Below are positions 1 to 8,318 of a DNA stretch of 25,492 nucleotides, piece by piece. The stretch is from CAZUSO01 sp964622775. GTDB taxonomy: Bacteria > Bacteroidota > Bacteroidia > Chitinophagales > Chitinophagaceae. The notes below the pieces were generated by a model that ran no database searches, was not told the origin of the DNA, and was given only the letters and a program-made list of their open reading frames with translations. The DNA lies in the NCBI GenBank assembly GCA_964622775.1, contig CAZUSO010000042.1, positions 1 to 25,492 on the forward strand, in the 5' to 3' direction. The translations under genes were made by a program, and so were the position numbers. Position 1 is the first letter of the stretch, and each line of letters opens with the position of its first letter.

Positions 1-23
1 GCAAGGATAAAACTGAAACATCT

Positions 24-835
24 TTACCCGAAACTAAAAGTTTGACATGACACTAGTCGAACCATTCGTGTGTTACCATTCAAAAGATACAGCCTGATTT
101 TTTGCTTACATTCTTGTACCGTTTCCTTTGAAGGGTCCTCGTGCTTGCATAAGAGCTCTGTCTGGTTTACGCATCTTATGACTTCGGACAACTCGTCTGT
201 CAATGAGGTATTTTGGGGTACGAAAGAGAATACAGCCCGCTCCTCTGCTGACAAGGTGTGGTAATTGTAAAGCATTTTTGAAGACCACTTCACCCACTCC
301 GAAAGGTTCATGAACCGGGCAATGGTTCATTGTGTATTGTAGGTGGGAGCAGGCAGGCTATTTTCTTCATATTGTGTTTACACTTCAATTCGGTCATTAA
401 ATAGAGAGACGTTTTGAAATCAGCTTCATTTTTATAGATTCTTTCTAAAAACATCCGTAAGGAATCGCTGATAGCTCGTTGATGGCTGAGCCCTGAACAT
501 TTTATCTCTTTACTAATTGCAGCAGTATTATCACTAATAGCATAAAGCGGGTTGTGGCCGGCTGTATCTGGGGCTGTATGGACTTGTACTCCTATGGTTT
601 CTCCATTCCAACTCTGCGCCACTGCCATGTTAAGAATATGCACTTCGTTACAGCTCAAGAGGCGTTGTTGATATGCTACAGGAACGCTTGGTGCCAGCAA
701 TAATTTCTCACTGCCTATCATCATGCTTTCATCTACAATTTGTGCATAACCAGTACCTTTACCATTATGACTTTCAGCGATTTTCAGCCTGAAAAATGTC
801 CATTAAGCCAAAAATAAAGACTTGAAATCTGTCAT
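24..835 (-). pseudogene. Degraded transposase-like gene (DDE type, probable IS remnant)
   Basis: Two minus-strand frames read as consecutive parts of one protein: 308-724 (138 codons) and 24-311 (95 codons). Upstream of 724 the first frame continues without a start (FFRLKIAES, then GYAQIVDES) to a TAA at 803-805, beyond which an in-frame ATG lies at 833-835. At 324-328 one missing base, most simply an A in a GAACC run, breaks the frame; restoring it gives a continuous TIARFMNLSEW junction. IVDES and YAISDN could be the first two acidic positions of a DDE catalytic site, and the pattern resembles transposase-like proteins I recall from Bacteroidota. The IS family was not identified, and no terminal inverted repeats or target duplication were seen. 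It is dead, with at least one frameshift and one stop. It could instead be a recombinase-like relic. Confidence 0.6.
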
Positions 836-1121
836 TGGAAGCAAAAACTATTGTTTCTTCCTTACTTGCCGGGGAAAGGGGGGTAATAACCCTGAAAATA
901 GCAAGATGATTAAAGGAATATTTAATTTACCTGCGGAGTTATTTTGCAAACGTAAAAGGCTGCAACAGCTCCGCCTCGTTCGGTATATCAGGTAAAAAAT
1001 CAGCGGAAAAAATTTTTCAGCACTCAAAGAAAGAAGAAGTGACTTAACGACATCACTTTTTTATCCGGAGGGACTATTGGCTATTCTACGCACCTGGTAA
1101 AATCCTGCAATCAAATACCTT
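836..1121. other. Intergenic region without a gene
   Basis: No credible coding frame is visible. The segment lies downstream of the DUF6157/E1 unit, and the only structure noted is the weak hairpin at 1037-1058. The left part may still hold eroded sequence of the transposase-like remnant. Confidence 0.5.
1037..1058 (-). terminator. Weak hairpin, possible terminator of the E1/DUF6157 unit
   Basis: On the minus strand AAGTGA pairs with TCACTT across a 10-nt loop and is followed by a pyrimidine-rich CTTCTTTCTTT tract, about 65 bp after the DUF6157 stop. The stem is only 6 bp and the T tract is interrupted, so it is a candidate only. Confidence 0.35.
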
Positions 1122-1529
1122 TCAGCGCTTGCTCTTCATTGCTTTCACCTTATCCAAACCAGAATCTGCCAGCATAGCCTGGTACACGGGTGTACCTGAT
1201 GCAATAAGCGCCATCCTCCCATTTTCATCAAAATGAATACCCCAGCCATAACGTTTTGTCAGTGGTGATGCACGCATGCAAGCCTGCCCTTTTGCAAAAA
1301 ACAGCGCGTGTTCCGTATCCCATTGGCTTTTTGCAATCCGGTTCCGCAGGATGTGTATGCGAAACAAAACCTGATCGGATGTGAATTGATAGGGGTTGTC
1401 GTATATCAGTTCAAACTGCAGGCCGGCTATCGTTTTTGCCTCATTCTTTTGAGGAGGCACTACACCTTCCTGCACCGGACAATCTACGGCTACTTCAATA
1501 AAGGTGTTGAAATAATTTGTAGTCTTCAT
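1122..1529 (-). CDS. DUF6157 family protein
   Basis: This 135-aa protein begins MKTTNYFNTFIEVA and contains FFAKGQACMRASPLTKRYGWGIH, a conserved block I recognise from DUF6157; it ends with the family-like tail KVKAMKSKR. The frame is open 21 codons further upstream, but those codons overlap the end of the E1 gene, and MKTTNYF is the usual family start, so 1529 is chosen. No signal peptide or membrane segment is visible, so it is probably cytoplasmic. It lies 16 bp after the E1 stop on the same strand and is likely cotranscribed. The family has no established function, and a link to 2-oxoacid metabolism is only suggested by position. Confidence 0.82.
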   Translation of the reverse strand: MKTTNYFNTFIEVAVDCPVQEGVVPPQKNEAKTIAGLQFELIYDNPYQFTSDQVLFRIHILRNRIAKSQWDTEHALFFAKGQACMRASPLTKRYGWGIHFDENGRMALIASGTPVYQAMLADSGLDKVKAMKSKR

Positions 1530-1545
1530 CGTATCGTTTCTTGAA

Positions 1546-3600
1546 TTACCACGATAATAACGACCCGACAGCTCTCCGCACCTTTTCCGCATTAGGCAAA
1601 ACCTCCGCTTCGAGAATTACATTCATAGGTATTGCCGGCAGATCCATAGCGCCGATTGTCTGCACAGGCGCATCCAAAAAGCGGAAACATTCTTTGGCAA
1701 TCCTTCCTGCCAGCGCCTCACAAAAGGAATTAGTCAGTTGCTCTTCCGTCAGCACAATACATTTGCCATGTTTCTTCACAGTGGCATATACCAATTCATG
1801 ATCTACAGGGCTGATGGTTCGCAAATCCACCACTTCCACACTACCCGGAAAATGCATCGCAGCTGCTTTAGCCCAGTAAACGCCCATACCGTAGGTAATA
1901 ATGCAGAGCGAGTTTCCATTGGCTACCTGTTCCTCATCTGCCGTCAGCACGATATTCCCCTTGCCGAAGGGCAGGATATAATGTTCATCGGGCTCAATGG
2001 TCTTTGCCTCATCCGTGCCGGGAACCTTACTCCAGTAAAGCCCTTTATGTTCCAGCATGACAATCGGATTCGGATCGTAAAATGCGGCCTTCATCAGTCC
2101 TTTTAAATCGGCGGCGTTGGAAGGATAAGCAATCTTTATACCTTTAATGGTGGCCAGCGTTCCTTCCACGCTGCCACTGTGATAAGGCCCGCCACCACCG
2201 TAAGCGCCTACCGGCACCCGGATGATATTACTGACAGGATATTTACCACAGCTCAGGTAAGACGATTTGCTGATCTCCGTTACCAATTGATTAATGCCGG
2301 GATAGATGTAATCGGCAAACTGCACTTCAACAATAGGCTTCAGTCCGACAGCACTTAAGCCGACCGTTGAACCGATAATATAGGCTTCCTGAATGGCGGT
2401 ATTAAACACCCGGCTATCGCCGAATTTGTCAGCCAGCGTTGCCGCTTCCCGAAAAACGCCCCCTAATCTTTTACCCACATCCTGACCAAAGAACAATGCT
2501 TCGGGATGCTTGCGCAAAATTTCTTCCACGGCATGGAGTGCGGCATCTACCATGACCACCTTTTCTTTTTTATCTTCCGGACAGCGATTGCCTTTCTCCT
2601 CCGTTACCGGATTAGGTGCGAAGACATGAGTTGCCACCTGTAGCGGGTCAGGTTCCGGAGCCGCAACCGCCAGTTCAAATTCTTGTTTTACAAAATCCTT
2701 TTCCTCCTGTGCTATCTTATCTAATTCCTGAGCCGTCACGCCTTTTTCCATCAAACAGGCTTTCAGTTTTGGGCCTGGATCGTTCTTTTCATGCTTCACC
2801 AGATCTTCCGGACTGCGATACCATTCCTTGCGCACACCGGATGTATGATGACCAAGCAAGGGTACGGAAGCACGCACCAACAGCGGCTTACGTTCTTTCC
2901 GCACAAAGTCAATGGCTTTTTGCATTTCGGTATAAGACAGGACAAAATCGCTTCCGTCAAATTCCATTCTCTCCATGCCCTTAAATCCGGCAGCATACTC
3001 ATAAGCATTCATGGTACGCGCCTCATCGCCACTTACGGAGATACCCCATTCATTGTCCTGCACTAAATAAATAACCGGCAAACTATGCAATACGGCAAAC
3101 TGAAAGGCTTCACTCACCTCGCCCTCGGTTACGCTGCCATCCCCTAAGGAACAAATTGTAACCGGCGGCTGCGGATAGCTTTTCAGGTTTTGGGATTCAA
3201 TATACCGGATACCCTGGGCAATTCCGGTGGTAGGAATCACCTGCATTCCGGTGGCGCTGCTTTGATGGATAATCTGAGGAAAATTTTCCCGCCTGCTGTT
3301 CGGATGGTTATAATATGCTCTCCCGCCCGTAAACGGATCATCTCTTTTAGCCAGCAACTGCAGCATCAGCTCGTAAGGCCTCCAGCCCATTCCCAGCATC
3401 ATGCTTTCGTCCCGGTAATAGGGACTCACATAATCAAAAGGTCTCAAATGGAAGGCTGTGGCCAGTTGGATAGCTTCATGTCCACGAGAGGTGCTGTGCA
3501 CATATTTGCAGATGCTTCGGTTGTTTTCATAAATATCGGCCATGGCTTTAGCCGTCATCATCAGGCGGTAAGCCTTTAATAAAATGTCGTTATTGGGCAT
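1546..3600 (-). CDS. Fused E1 alpha/beta subunit of a 2-oxoacid (probably branched-chain) dehydrogenase complex
   Basis: The 684-aa protein carries both E1 halves. The alpha half (about residues 1-330) has the thiamine diphosphate motif GDGSVTEG at 153-160 with the partner NEWGIS near 183. The beta half (from about 350) contains the pyrimidine-binding domain (FNTAIQEAYIIGSTVG, then YGGGGPYHSGSVEG) and a transketolase C-terminal domain (IITYGMGVYWA, then VEVVDLRTISPVD). E1 decarboxylates a 2-oxoacid and passes the acyl group to lipoyl-E2 in the cytoplasm. Fused E1 proteins of this length are common in Bacteroidota. Branched-chain substrates are likeliest, but pyruvate or acetoin cannot be excluded; no E2 or E3 gene lies nearby. 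Start 3600 is preferred over an ATG at 3630 because a promoter element at 3628-3635 would put the transcript start downstream of 3630. Confidence 0.9.
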   Translation of the reverse strand: MPNNDILLKAYRLMMTAKAMADIYENNRSICKYVHSTSRGHEAIQLATAFHLRPFDYVSPYYRDESMMLGMGWRPYELMLQLLAKRDDPFTGGRAYYNHPNSRRENFPQIIHQSSATGMQVIPTTGIAQGIRYIESQNLKSYPQPPVTICSLGDGSVTEGEVSEAFQFAVLHSLPVIYLVQDNEWGISVSGDEARTMNAYEYAAGFKGMERMEFDGSDFVLSYTEMQKAIDFVRKERKPLLVRASVPLLGHHTSGVRKEWYRSPEDLVKHEKNDPGPKLKACLMEKGVTAQELDKIAQEEKDFVKQEFELAVAAPEPDPLQVATHVFAPNPVTEEKGNRCPEDKKEKVVMVDAALHAVEEILRKHPEALFFGQDVGKRLGGVFREAATLADKFGDSRVFNTAIQEAYIIGSTVGLSAVGLKPIVEVQFADYIYPGINQLVTEISKSSYLSCGKYPVSNIIRVPVGAYGGGGPYHSGSVEGTLATIKGIKIAYPSNAADLKGLMKAAFYDPNPIVMLEHKGLYWSKVPGTDEAKTIEPDEHYILPFGKGNIVLTADEEQVANGNSLCIITYGMGVYWAKAAAMHFPGSVEVVDLRTISPVDHELVYATVKKHGKCIVLTEEQLTNSFCEALAGRIAKECFRFLDAPVQTIGAMDLPAIPMNVILEAEVLPNAEKVRRAVGSLLSW

Positions 3601-3627
3601 CAATATATTAAGCGGAAATGTACGCAA

Positions 3628-3635
3628 CAAAGATA
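3628..3635 (-). promoter_or_regulatory. -7 promoter element for the E1/DUF6157 unit
   Basis: The minus strand reads TATCTTTG, an exact match to the Bacteroidota -7 consensus TAnnTTTG, 27 bp before the chosen E1 start. No good TTG is seen at the usual -33 distance. Transcription would begin near 3622, which supports the 3600 start codon. Confidence 0.6.
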
Positions 3636-3728
3636 GGGAAATTGAAACAGACGGGAGCCATTATGAGTGATGAAGCGTACATCCCAAATTCTCAACCTAC
3701 AAGGCTGTTTGTATGGTAAAAATGCGAT

Positions 3729-3832
3729 GTCATTGCAACTGCGAGGAAGTAATCTCTCGATCGTTTGAGCATCACAAAGAAATAGCTTAATACGATTGCT
3801 GTTTTTGAGATTACTTCGTTCCTGGCAATGAC
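3729..3832. repeat. Palindromic intergenic repeat (GTCATTGC ... GCAATGAC)
   Basis: A 104-bp element has outer arms GTCATTGC and GCAATGAC and inner arms GAAGTAATCTC (3746-3756) and GAGATTACTTC (3807-3817), so most of both ends can fold into one imperfect stem. It sits downstream of the M16 gene and upstream of E1. Degenerate related sequence (GTTGCGATA, GCAATGATG, GCAATGACGAC) continues at about 4010-4070. It looks like a REP/MITE-type dispersed element and has no coding capacity. Confidence 0.65.
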
Positions 3833-4100
3833 AGGCTTATTAATACATTAATAATCATGTCCTCATTTCGATCAAAGAAATTCCAAACCGCAAGGCAATT
3901 TGATTAGAATTTCTGCGTGAAGAAATTTCCGGTTTTGGTTACGATAGCGTCAACATACCTCTCGTCACTTCACACCGTTTTAGAGATTGCTCCACTCCAT
4001 TAAAACCACTCCGTTGCGATACTTGATGTTAATTTCGGTCGCAATGATGCCACTTTTTCGCAATGACGACATGCTTTTAGTGTTAGTCCACGTTGTGATA

Positions 4101-5345
4101 TTACGATTGCTTCTTAGCCAAATAGTACAACGTATTACTGTTTCGTTCATCAAAGATTACGACAGCCGCTTCCTGAACAGCCTCCCTTGTAACGGCCTTG
4201 TAGCGATCAAATTCCGTATTCATTAAATTAGCATCGCCCAGCAGTTCGTAGAACGCCAGGTTATTGGCGCGGGAGAGGAGGTTCATATCTTCAAATTCCA
4301 CCATAGCTTCAATCTTATTAATGGCTTTATCCAGTTCTTCCTGCCGGACGCCCTCCTGAAGCAATAAAGCAATCTGTTGGTTTACCGCTTCATGAGCCGT
4401 TTCCATACGCACGCCCTGGCTTACTTTACCTTCGATAATCAGCAAGCCGGGATCCATGCTGCCTGTATGATAACAGGAAATGGAACTAAACAAACATTGT
4501 TCCTTAACCAGCCGGTGATACAGACGCGATGCCTGCCCGCTGCCTAATATCTCGGTCAGCACATCCGCAACATAATACCGGGGATGCAATCTTCCTTCAA
4601 TATGCCAGGCTATATAAAGCGCATCCAGCGGAACATCGGCTTCAACCTGAAGGATGCGCGACTGTGTCTGAGGAGGCTCAGAAGGTAGTTCGCGTACATA
4701 AGCATTTCCGGCAGGAATATCGCCAAACCATTTTTGTGCAAGCGCTTTCACTGCTTCGGCAGATATATCTCCTGCTACGCATAATATGGCATTATTCGGA
4801 CGGTAATGTTTGAAAAAGAAATTCTTCACATCCTGTAGCTTTGCCTCTTCAATATGCTTTAATTCCTTTCCTATGGTCATCCATTGGTAAGGATGCTGTT
4901 GGTAAGCCAGGCTGCGCAAATGTTTCCAGACATCACCATAAGGCTTGTTGATATAATGCTCTTTAAACTCTTCGCTCACTACCTTTCGCTGCACTTCAAG
5001 GCTTTTCGGGCTGAATGCAAGGGAAAGCATCCGGTCGCTTTCCAGCCAGAAAGCCGTTTCTATATTTTCTTTGGGCAACTGAATATAATAATTAGTAATA
5101 TCGTTGGTCGTATAGGCATTATTTTCTCCTCCTGCCATTTGCAGCGGTTCATCATAAGAAGGAATGTTCACCGAACCACCGAACATTAAATGTTCAAACA
5201 AATGGGCAAAACCGGTTTGATTCGGATCTTCATCACGCGCACCTACATCATAGAGTATATTAAACGCTACCATGGGTGTGGATTTATCCTGGTGGGCAAT
5301 AACCTTCAATCCGTTTGCTAATTGAAATTTTTGGAAGTGAATCAT
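4101..5345 (-). CDS. M16 family zinc metallopeptidase (insulinase-like)
   Basis: The 414-aa protein has the inverted zinc motif HLFEH at residues 48-52, with two ligand histidines and the catalytic glutamate, and a third-ligand glutamate in KVVSEEF at 125-126. The flanking GFAHLFEHLMFGG and GGENNAYTTNDITNYY are typical of M16 catalytic domains. The second half (PNNAILCVAGDIS onward) fits the C-terminal M16 domain, and the length suits a single-unit M16B peptidase that degrades peptides or acts with a partner. No signal peptide is evident. The frame extends 16 codons upstream of MIHFQKFQLANGL, but those codons lie in an AATGGA-type repeat, so 5345 is chosen. A partner M16 subunit is often adjacent in this phylum; none is seen here. 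Confidence 0.9.
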   Translation of the reverse strand: MIHFQKFQLANGLKVIAHQDKSTPMVAFNILYDVGARDEDPNQTGFAHLFEHLMFGGSVNIPSYDEPLQMAGGENNAYTTNDITNYYIQLPKENIETAFWLESDRMLSLAFSPKSLEVQRKVVSEEFKEHYINKPYGDVWKHLRSLAYQQHPYQWMTIGKELKHIEEAKLQDVKNFFFKHYRPNNAILCVAGDISAEAVKALAQKWFGDIPAGNAYVRELPSEPPQTQSRILQVEADVPLDALYIAWHIEGRLHPRYYVADVLTEILGSGQASRLYHRLVKEQCLFSSISCYHTGSMDPGLLIIEGKVSQGVRMETAHEAVNQQIALLLQEGVRQEELDKAINKIEAMVEFEDMNLLSRANNLAFYELLGDANLMNTEFDRYKAVTREAVQEAAVVIFDERNSNTLYYLAKKQS

Positions 5346-5350
5346 TTTTG

Positions 5351-5384
5351 ATAATGGATAATGGAAAGTTGAGAATGGAAAATT
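5351..5384. repeat. Short AATGGA-type repeat tract at the M16 5' end
   Basis: The tract alternates ATAATGG, ATAATGG and GAGAATGG with short A/T spacers. It resembles the GGAGAATGG array at about 20960-21030, so it is probably the same kind of low-complexity intergenic repeat. It lies just upstream of the chosen M16 start and artificially extends that reading frame. Confidence 0.5.
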
Positions 5385-5447
5385 GTCAGGCAAAAATAGA
5401 ATTAAAATATTGCAGAAAGGCTGCTGTAGTGCGAGAACACAGAATGT

Positions 5448-5669
5448 CTATTTTTCCCAAGGCAAGGTTTTGATATGTTCAGCAACCTGTTTCAGCAGTT
5501 TTTCTTCGGTTAGGGAAGCAGCCCGTTCCTTTTCAAAGTCATCTTCAAAAATGCCTGCTTCCTGCAAAAAAGATTGCAGTTGCTTTTTGTATTTTTTCAA
5601 ATCAATACGGATAAAAGCATCCTGCCCCTTGTCGTTTTTTCCTATTTCTATGCCTGCAACCGGTGTCAT
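5448..5669 (-). CDS. Small hypothetical protein, 73 aa
   Basis: I do not recognise a family. The product is soluble, charged and likely mostly helical. It begins MTPVAGIEIGKNDKGQDAF with a short beta-like start (AFIRIDLKKY), continues into a Lys/Glu-rich helix (KKQLQSFLQEAGIFEDDFEKE) and ends HIKTLPWEK. No membrane segment or signal peptide is present. It lies 102 bp upstream of the M16 gene on the same strand and may share its transcript. The size and charge would suit a small regulator or antitoxin-like protein, but nothing in the sequence proves that. Confidence 0.55.
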   Translation of the reverse strand: MTPVAGIEIGKNDKGQDAFIRIDLKKYKKQLQSFLQEAGIFEDDFEKERAASLTEEKLLKQVAEHIKTLPWEK

Positions 5670-5875
5670 ATTGTAAAGGTAAAAAACTTTTTATCAATCT
5701 TCTTCTTTCGCCGTTGTTGGCCTTTTTGCGGCAAAAGAATATAGCTTGTCAACAAGTAAATTTATATGTTGGCCCTTTGACCAGCAAAGGGGTGAAAGAA
5801 CATATCAGTAATCAGCAGGGGGAGAATTTCATACCTTTGTTCTATACTCGTCACTTCAACGTTTTTACGGTATTA

Positions 5876-5928
5876 TTGCGATAATATATTATTATAATAC
5901 GCATAGCCACCATGTAAAATTATCGCAA
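5876..5928. repeat. 10-bp inverted repeat downstream of the AbiEii-like gene
   Basis: TTGCGATAAT at 5876-5885 is perfectly repeated in inverse as ATTATCGCAA at 5919-5928 with 33 bp between, ending 5 bp from the AbiEii stop. The spacer is very A/T-rich. It could act as a 3' stem-loop for the toxin-antitoxin transcript or mark an insertion boundary. Confidence 0.5.
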
Positions 5929-5933
5929 GGCAT

Positions 5934-6557
5934 TCACGCCAGATACTCGCTCACTTTTTGTTTGATAGTTTGTTTTACGCTTTCCCAGGTTTGATTTTTC
6001 AGGCTTACCTGATCTTCGCTTTCATCGGCATCTTGCAAATAGGTAAGTGCCTGCGGAATGGAAGTCAGTAATTGTTGCGTTGAGTATTTTTTTTCGTAGC
6101 ATGTAATAAAATCTTTGACAGCATAATGTTGCAGCAGTTCAGCTACGTCCCAAAAATCTTTCTTCTGTGCATGTTTCAAAACCGCATTTACTTTCATTGC
6201 GATAATATCTTTATCGCTGAACATTCTGATGTCGTCTTCTATCATAGCATCGCCGATTTGAGGGAAACGATGATTTTTTACAAAATCAACTTTCACATCA
6301 TCAATAAACCCGAAAATGCCGATAGAATTATTCCTGCTTCTGACTTGTAATGGCAAGTGCCTGACTACTGCGTTTACTATTTCATCATTATCAAATTCCG
6401 AAACAGAAAACAAATCCAAATCAATCGATTTTCGATGTCCGTAACGAAGCGATAAACCCGTTACGCCCACCAAATAAAAATCAGCTAATTCGGAAACAGT
6501 CATCAACTGTTTCAATATAGTGAGTGTGCGGGGTTCAACTGCATCTGTGTATAACAT
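5934..6557 (-). CDS. AbiEii/AbiGii-type nucleotidyltransferase toxin
   Basis: The 207-aa protein matches the nucleotidyltransferase family of type IV toxins. GHRKSIDLDLFS at about 40-51 carries the paired aspartates D46 and D48, and DDVKVDFVK supplies a third acidic residue at D91; FSDKDIIAMKVNAVLKHAQKKDFWD is a family-typical helical segment. Such toxins transfer nucleotides onto tRNA or related acceptors and cause growth arrest or abortive infection. The antitoxin gene lies immediately upstream, and its last 46 bp overlap this start, so the pair is translationally coupled. Oddity: motif I reads GVTG (31-34), where members normally have GGTA or GGTG, a one-base glycine-to-valine change that may impair nucleotide binding. 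Confidence 0.85.
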   Translation of the reverse strand: MLYTDAVEPRTLTILKQLMTVSELADFYLVGVTGLSLRYGHRKSIDLDLFSVSEFDNDEIVNAVVRHLPLQVRSRNNSIGIFGFIDDVKVDFVKNHRFPQIGDAMIEDDIRMFSDKDIIAMKVNAVLKHAQKKDFWDVAELLQHYAVKDFITCYEKKYSTQQLLTSIPQALTYLQDADESEDQVSLKNQTWESVKQTIKQKVSEYLA

Positions 6558-6814
6558 TTGAAGTCGGTTAGTTCATTCATCAATACGGCACTTGCAAGAT
6601 AAATAGTTTGCAAACTCAACCATTTTGCATTCGTAAGCGCTACGCGAACTTTTTCATCGCCATAATACCGTCTGCATTGGCGAATATCGTCCACATCGCC
6701 GCGTTCAAACACGCGCTCAATCACGAAATTAGCTTTGGCATCGTAATCTATGTTTTCAAAGTTCACGTCCCAAAAAATGCGCTTCTGAAATACTGGTTTT
6801 GCTTTTGGCGGCAT
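6512..6814 (-). CDS. DUF6922 antitoxin-like protein
   Basis: The 100-aa product contains KPVFQKRIFWDVNFENIDYD, then FVIERVFERGDVDDIRQCRRYYG, a pattern I recognise from DUF6922 proteins encoded just upstream of AbiEii-type toxins in Bacteroidota. It ends CYTQMQLNPAHSLY. It has no membrane or secretion signal. The last 46 bp overlap the toxin start in another frame, the usual antitoxin-first arrangement. It lies 27 bp downstream of the DUF58 gene on the same strand, so read-through from that gene is possible. The antitoxin role is inferred from pairing. Confidence 0.82.
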   Translation of the reverse strand: MPPKAKPVFQKRIFWDVNFENIDYDAKANFVIERVFERGDVDDIRQCRRYYGDEKVRVALTNAKWLSLQTIYLASAVLMNELTDFKCYTQMQLNPAHSLY

Positions 6815-6841
6815 ACAGCAAATGTACGGAAACCACAGCGT

Positions 6842-8230
6842 TTAAAAACCCACATTTACTCTCACATTCGTATTCTTCAACACTTTTTCAATTTTCTTTT
6901 CCCGTTTTAAAAGTTGCATCCTGAAGGGGGAAAAAAACCATCGCCCGCGGATGCGTCTGTACCGGTCTTCCGGCGCTTTCAGGAATAGACGCCAAAATAA
7001 GGATAAGGGCGTAGCATTCTTAAAAATATCCGACAGCTTAACGTAATAAACCAAGGTGTCTGCGCTGCACTGTTCCAATACTTCTTCTATTTCTTCCGGG
7101 CTGTTCATGGATGAAATGCAAAGCACAGAGCCATAATCAGGTTTAAAATACTCGCTCAGGTCTATATCATTATGCCATTCGCTGTTGCTGACCACCCGCT
7201 GCACATAAGCTTTTATATTTTCCTGCTCCGGAATATGCAATTCGCTATCCGGGAGATAGCGGACTTCAAACGCTTTCCCCGCTATCGCTTCGTAAATAGT
7301 CCACACATGGTTTTTATAATAGTTCAGCATGGCCTGTGCGAAGACATTATTTTGCTGCAGGGAATTCAAATCCGTATGAAAACTGGCAAAGAAATAAATA
7401 TGGGAGGCATAAGGATTAAAAATTTCCGGTACCCTGACCACCAGCTCCCGGTTTTTGGCATATACTTTCCAGACAATACGGCGCACATCATCTCCTGCTT
7501 CAAAATCTTTATAATTGATGTATTCGCCATCCACTTTGCGAAGCTGCTCGATACGCTGCTCCGTATCTTCCGTTTTGAGCGGAGTAGCTTTCTGTTCCTG
7601 AATAGCCAGGTTTTGCGGCGGCTGATAAAAATGGTTGTGGATACGTTGTCGCGCCGGCAGCGAAACCAATTGCAGCATATCTTCAAAATAGACAAATCCG
7701 CCGGCTACCTGATACTCTTTAATATCAGGCAGTTGCAACAGGTTTTTTCCAAAAACGCCATCCCTCCAGAACTTCCGGGAAGTGCGCTGATTGGAAGCCA
7801 GCGTGAACTTATCCGTCATTTCAAAATTATTATAAAACAACCTTCCCTTAATAAAGCCTAAGAGCGGCCGCCGGGCTGCACGCAATAAGGCCCGAAACCA
7901 CAAAGTGTTTACCCGTGTTCCGTTTTCAAAAGAAAGCTCAAGCTGATATTTCCTTTTATCTCCTGCCCATAAATAATACAGCCAGCATCCGATAGCGGTA
8001 AGCACCGAAAGCGCCTGCAAAGAGCCTGCAAACCACAAGGCTACTTTGCCCATCATCAGAATAAGGGGTGCAAAGGAATTGACTTCCAAAGCATCATTTT
8101 TGTCCGAAGACTTCATATGCAGAAAGAACCAACAGGCGCCCCAGGCCGCCGCAACAATGAAAAAATTTAAAGTAAGCGGGAAATATTGAAGATAAAAGCG
8201 AAAGCGCTTCACAAATTGGGTCCGGTTCAT
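6842..8230 (-). CDS. DUF58 domain membrane protein
   Basis: The 462-aa protein has an N-terminal transmembrane helix (about 21-38) and a hydrophobic stretch at 53-88 that probably forms one or two more, followed by a cytoplasmic region. YKDFEAGDDVRRIVWKVYAK at 240-259 is the hallmark DUF58 motif (acidic-loop GDD with the following R-x-I-x-W), and the downstream part is consistent with the vWA-like fold of these proteins. DUF58 proteins are usually encoded with MoxR ATPases and vWA/TPR proteins in chaperone-like operons, and none is present here. The start at 8230 faces the transporter unit across 88 bp. The C-terminus (LLKREKKIEKVLKNTNVRV) is basic and unassigned. Confidence 0.8.
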   Translation of the reverse strand: MNRTQFVKRFRFYLQYFPLTLNFFIVAAAWGACWFFLHMKSSDKNDALEVNSFAPLILMMGKVALWFAGSLQALSVLTAIGCWLYYLWAGDKRKYQLELSFENGTRVNTLWFRALLRAARRPLLGFIKGRLFYNNFEMTDKFTLASNQRTSRKFWRDGVFGKNLLQLPDIKEYQVAGGFVYFEDMLQLVSLPARQRIHNHFYQPPQNLAIQEQKATPLKTEDTEQRIEQLRKVDGEYINYKDFEAGDDVRRIVWKVYAKNRELVVRVPEIFNPYASHIYFFASFHTDLNSLQQNNVFAQAMLNYYKNHVWTIYEAIAGKAFEVRYLPDSELHIPEQENIKAYVQRVVSNSEWHNDIDLSEYFKPDYGSVLCISSMNSPEEIEEVLEQCSADTLVYYVKLSDIFKNATPLSLFWRLFLKAPEDRYRRIRGRWFFSPFRMQLLKREKKIEKVLKNTNVRVNVGF

Positions 8231-8264
8231 ATTGACAGCGGCAAGTTACAATAAAACAGTGAAA

Positions 8265-8293
8265 TTGCGGATATACAGAAATCAATATCTTCG
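8265..8293 (+). promoter_or_regulatory. Promoter of the symporter unit
   Basis: TTG at 8265-8267 and TATCTTCG at 8286-8293 are separated by 18 bp, matching the Bacteroidota TTG / TAnnTTTG layout with one mismatch in the -7 element. The predicted transcript begins about 20 nt before the 39-aa gene at 8319, which makes the longer reading frame from 8232 unlikely. Confidence 0.6.
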
Positions 8294-8318
8294 TGGCATA
8301 TTAAACACAGAATCAAAG

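Noticed and set aside
5663..5884. 73-aa plus-strand frame in the gap between the small protein and the toxin gene
   Set aside because: No family recognised, composition like translated A/T-rich intergenic DNA, and no promoter ahead of it.
7172..7861. 229-codon plus-strand frame inside the DUF58 gene
   Set aside because: Antisense to a recognised DUF58 protein, no domain visible.
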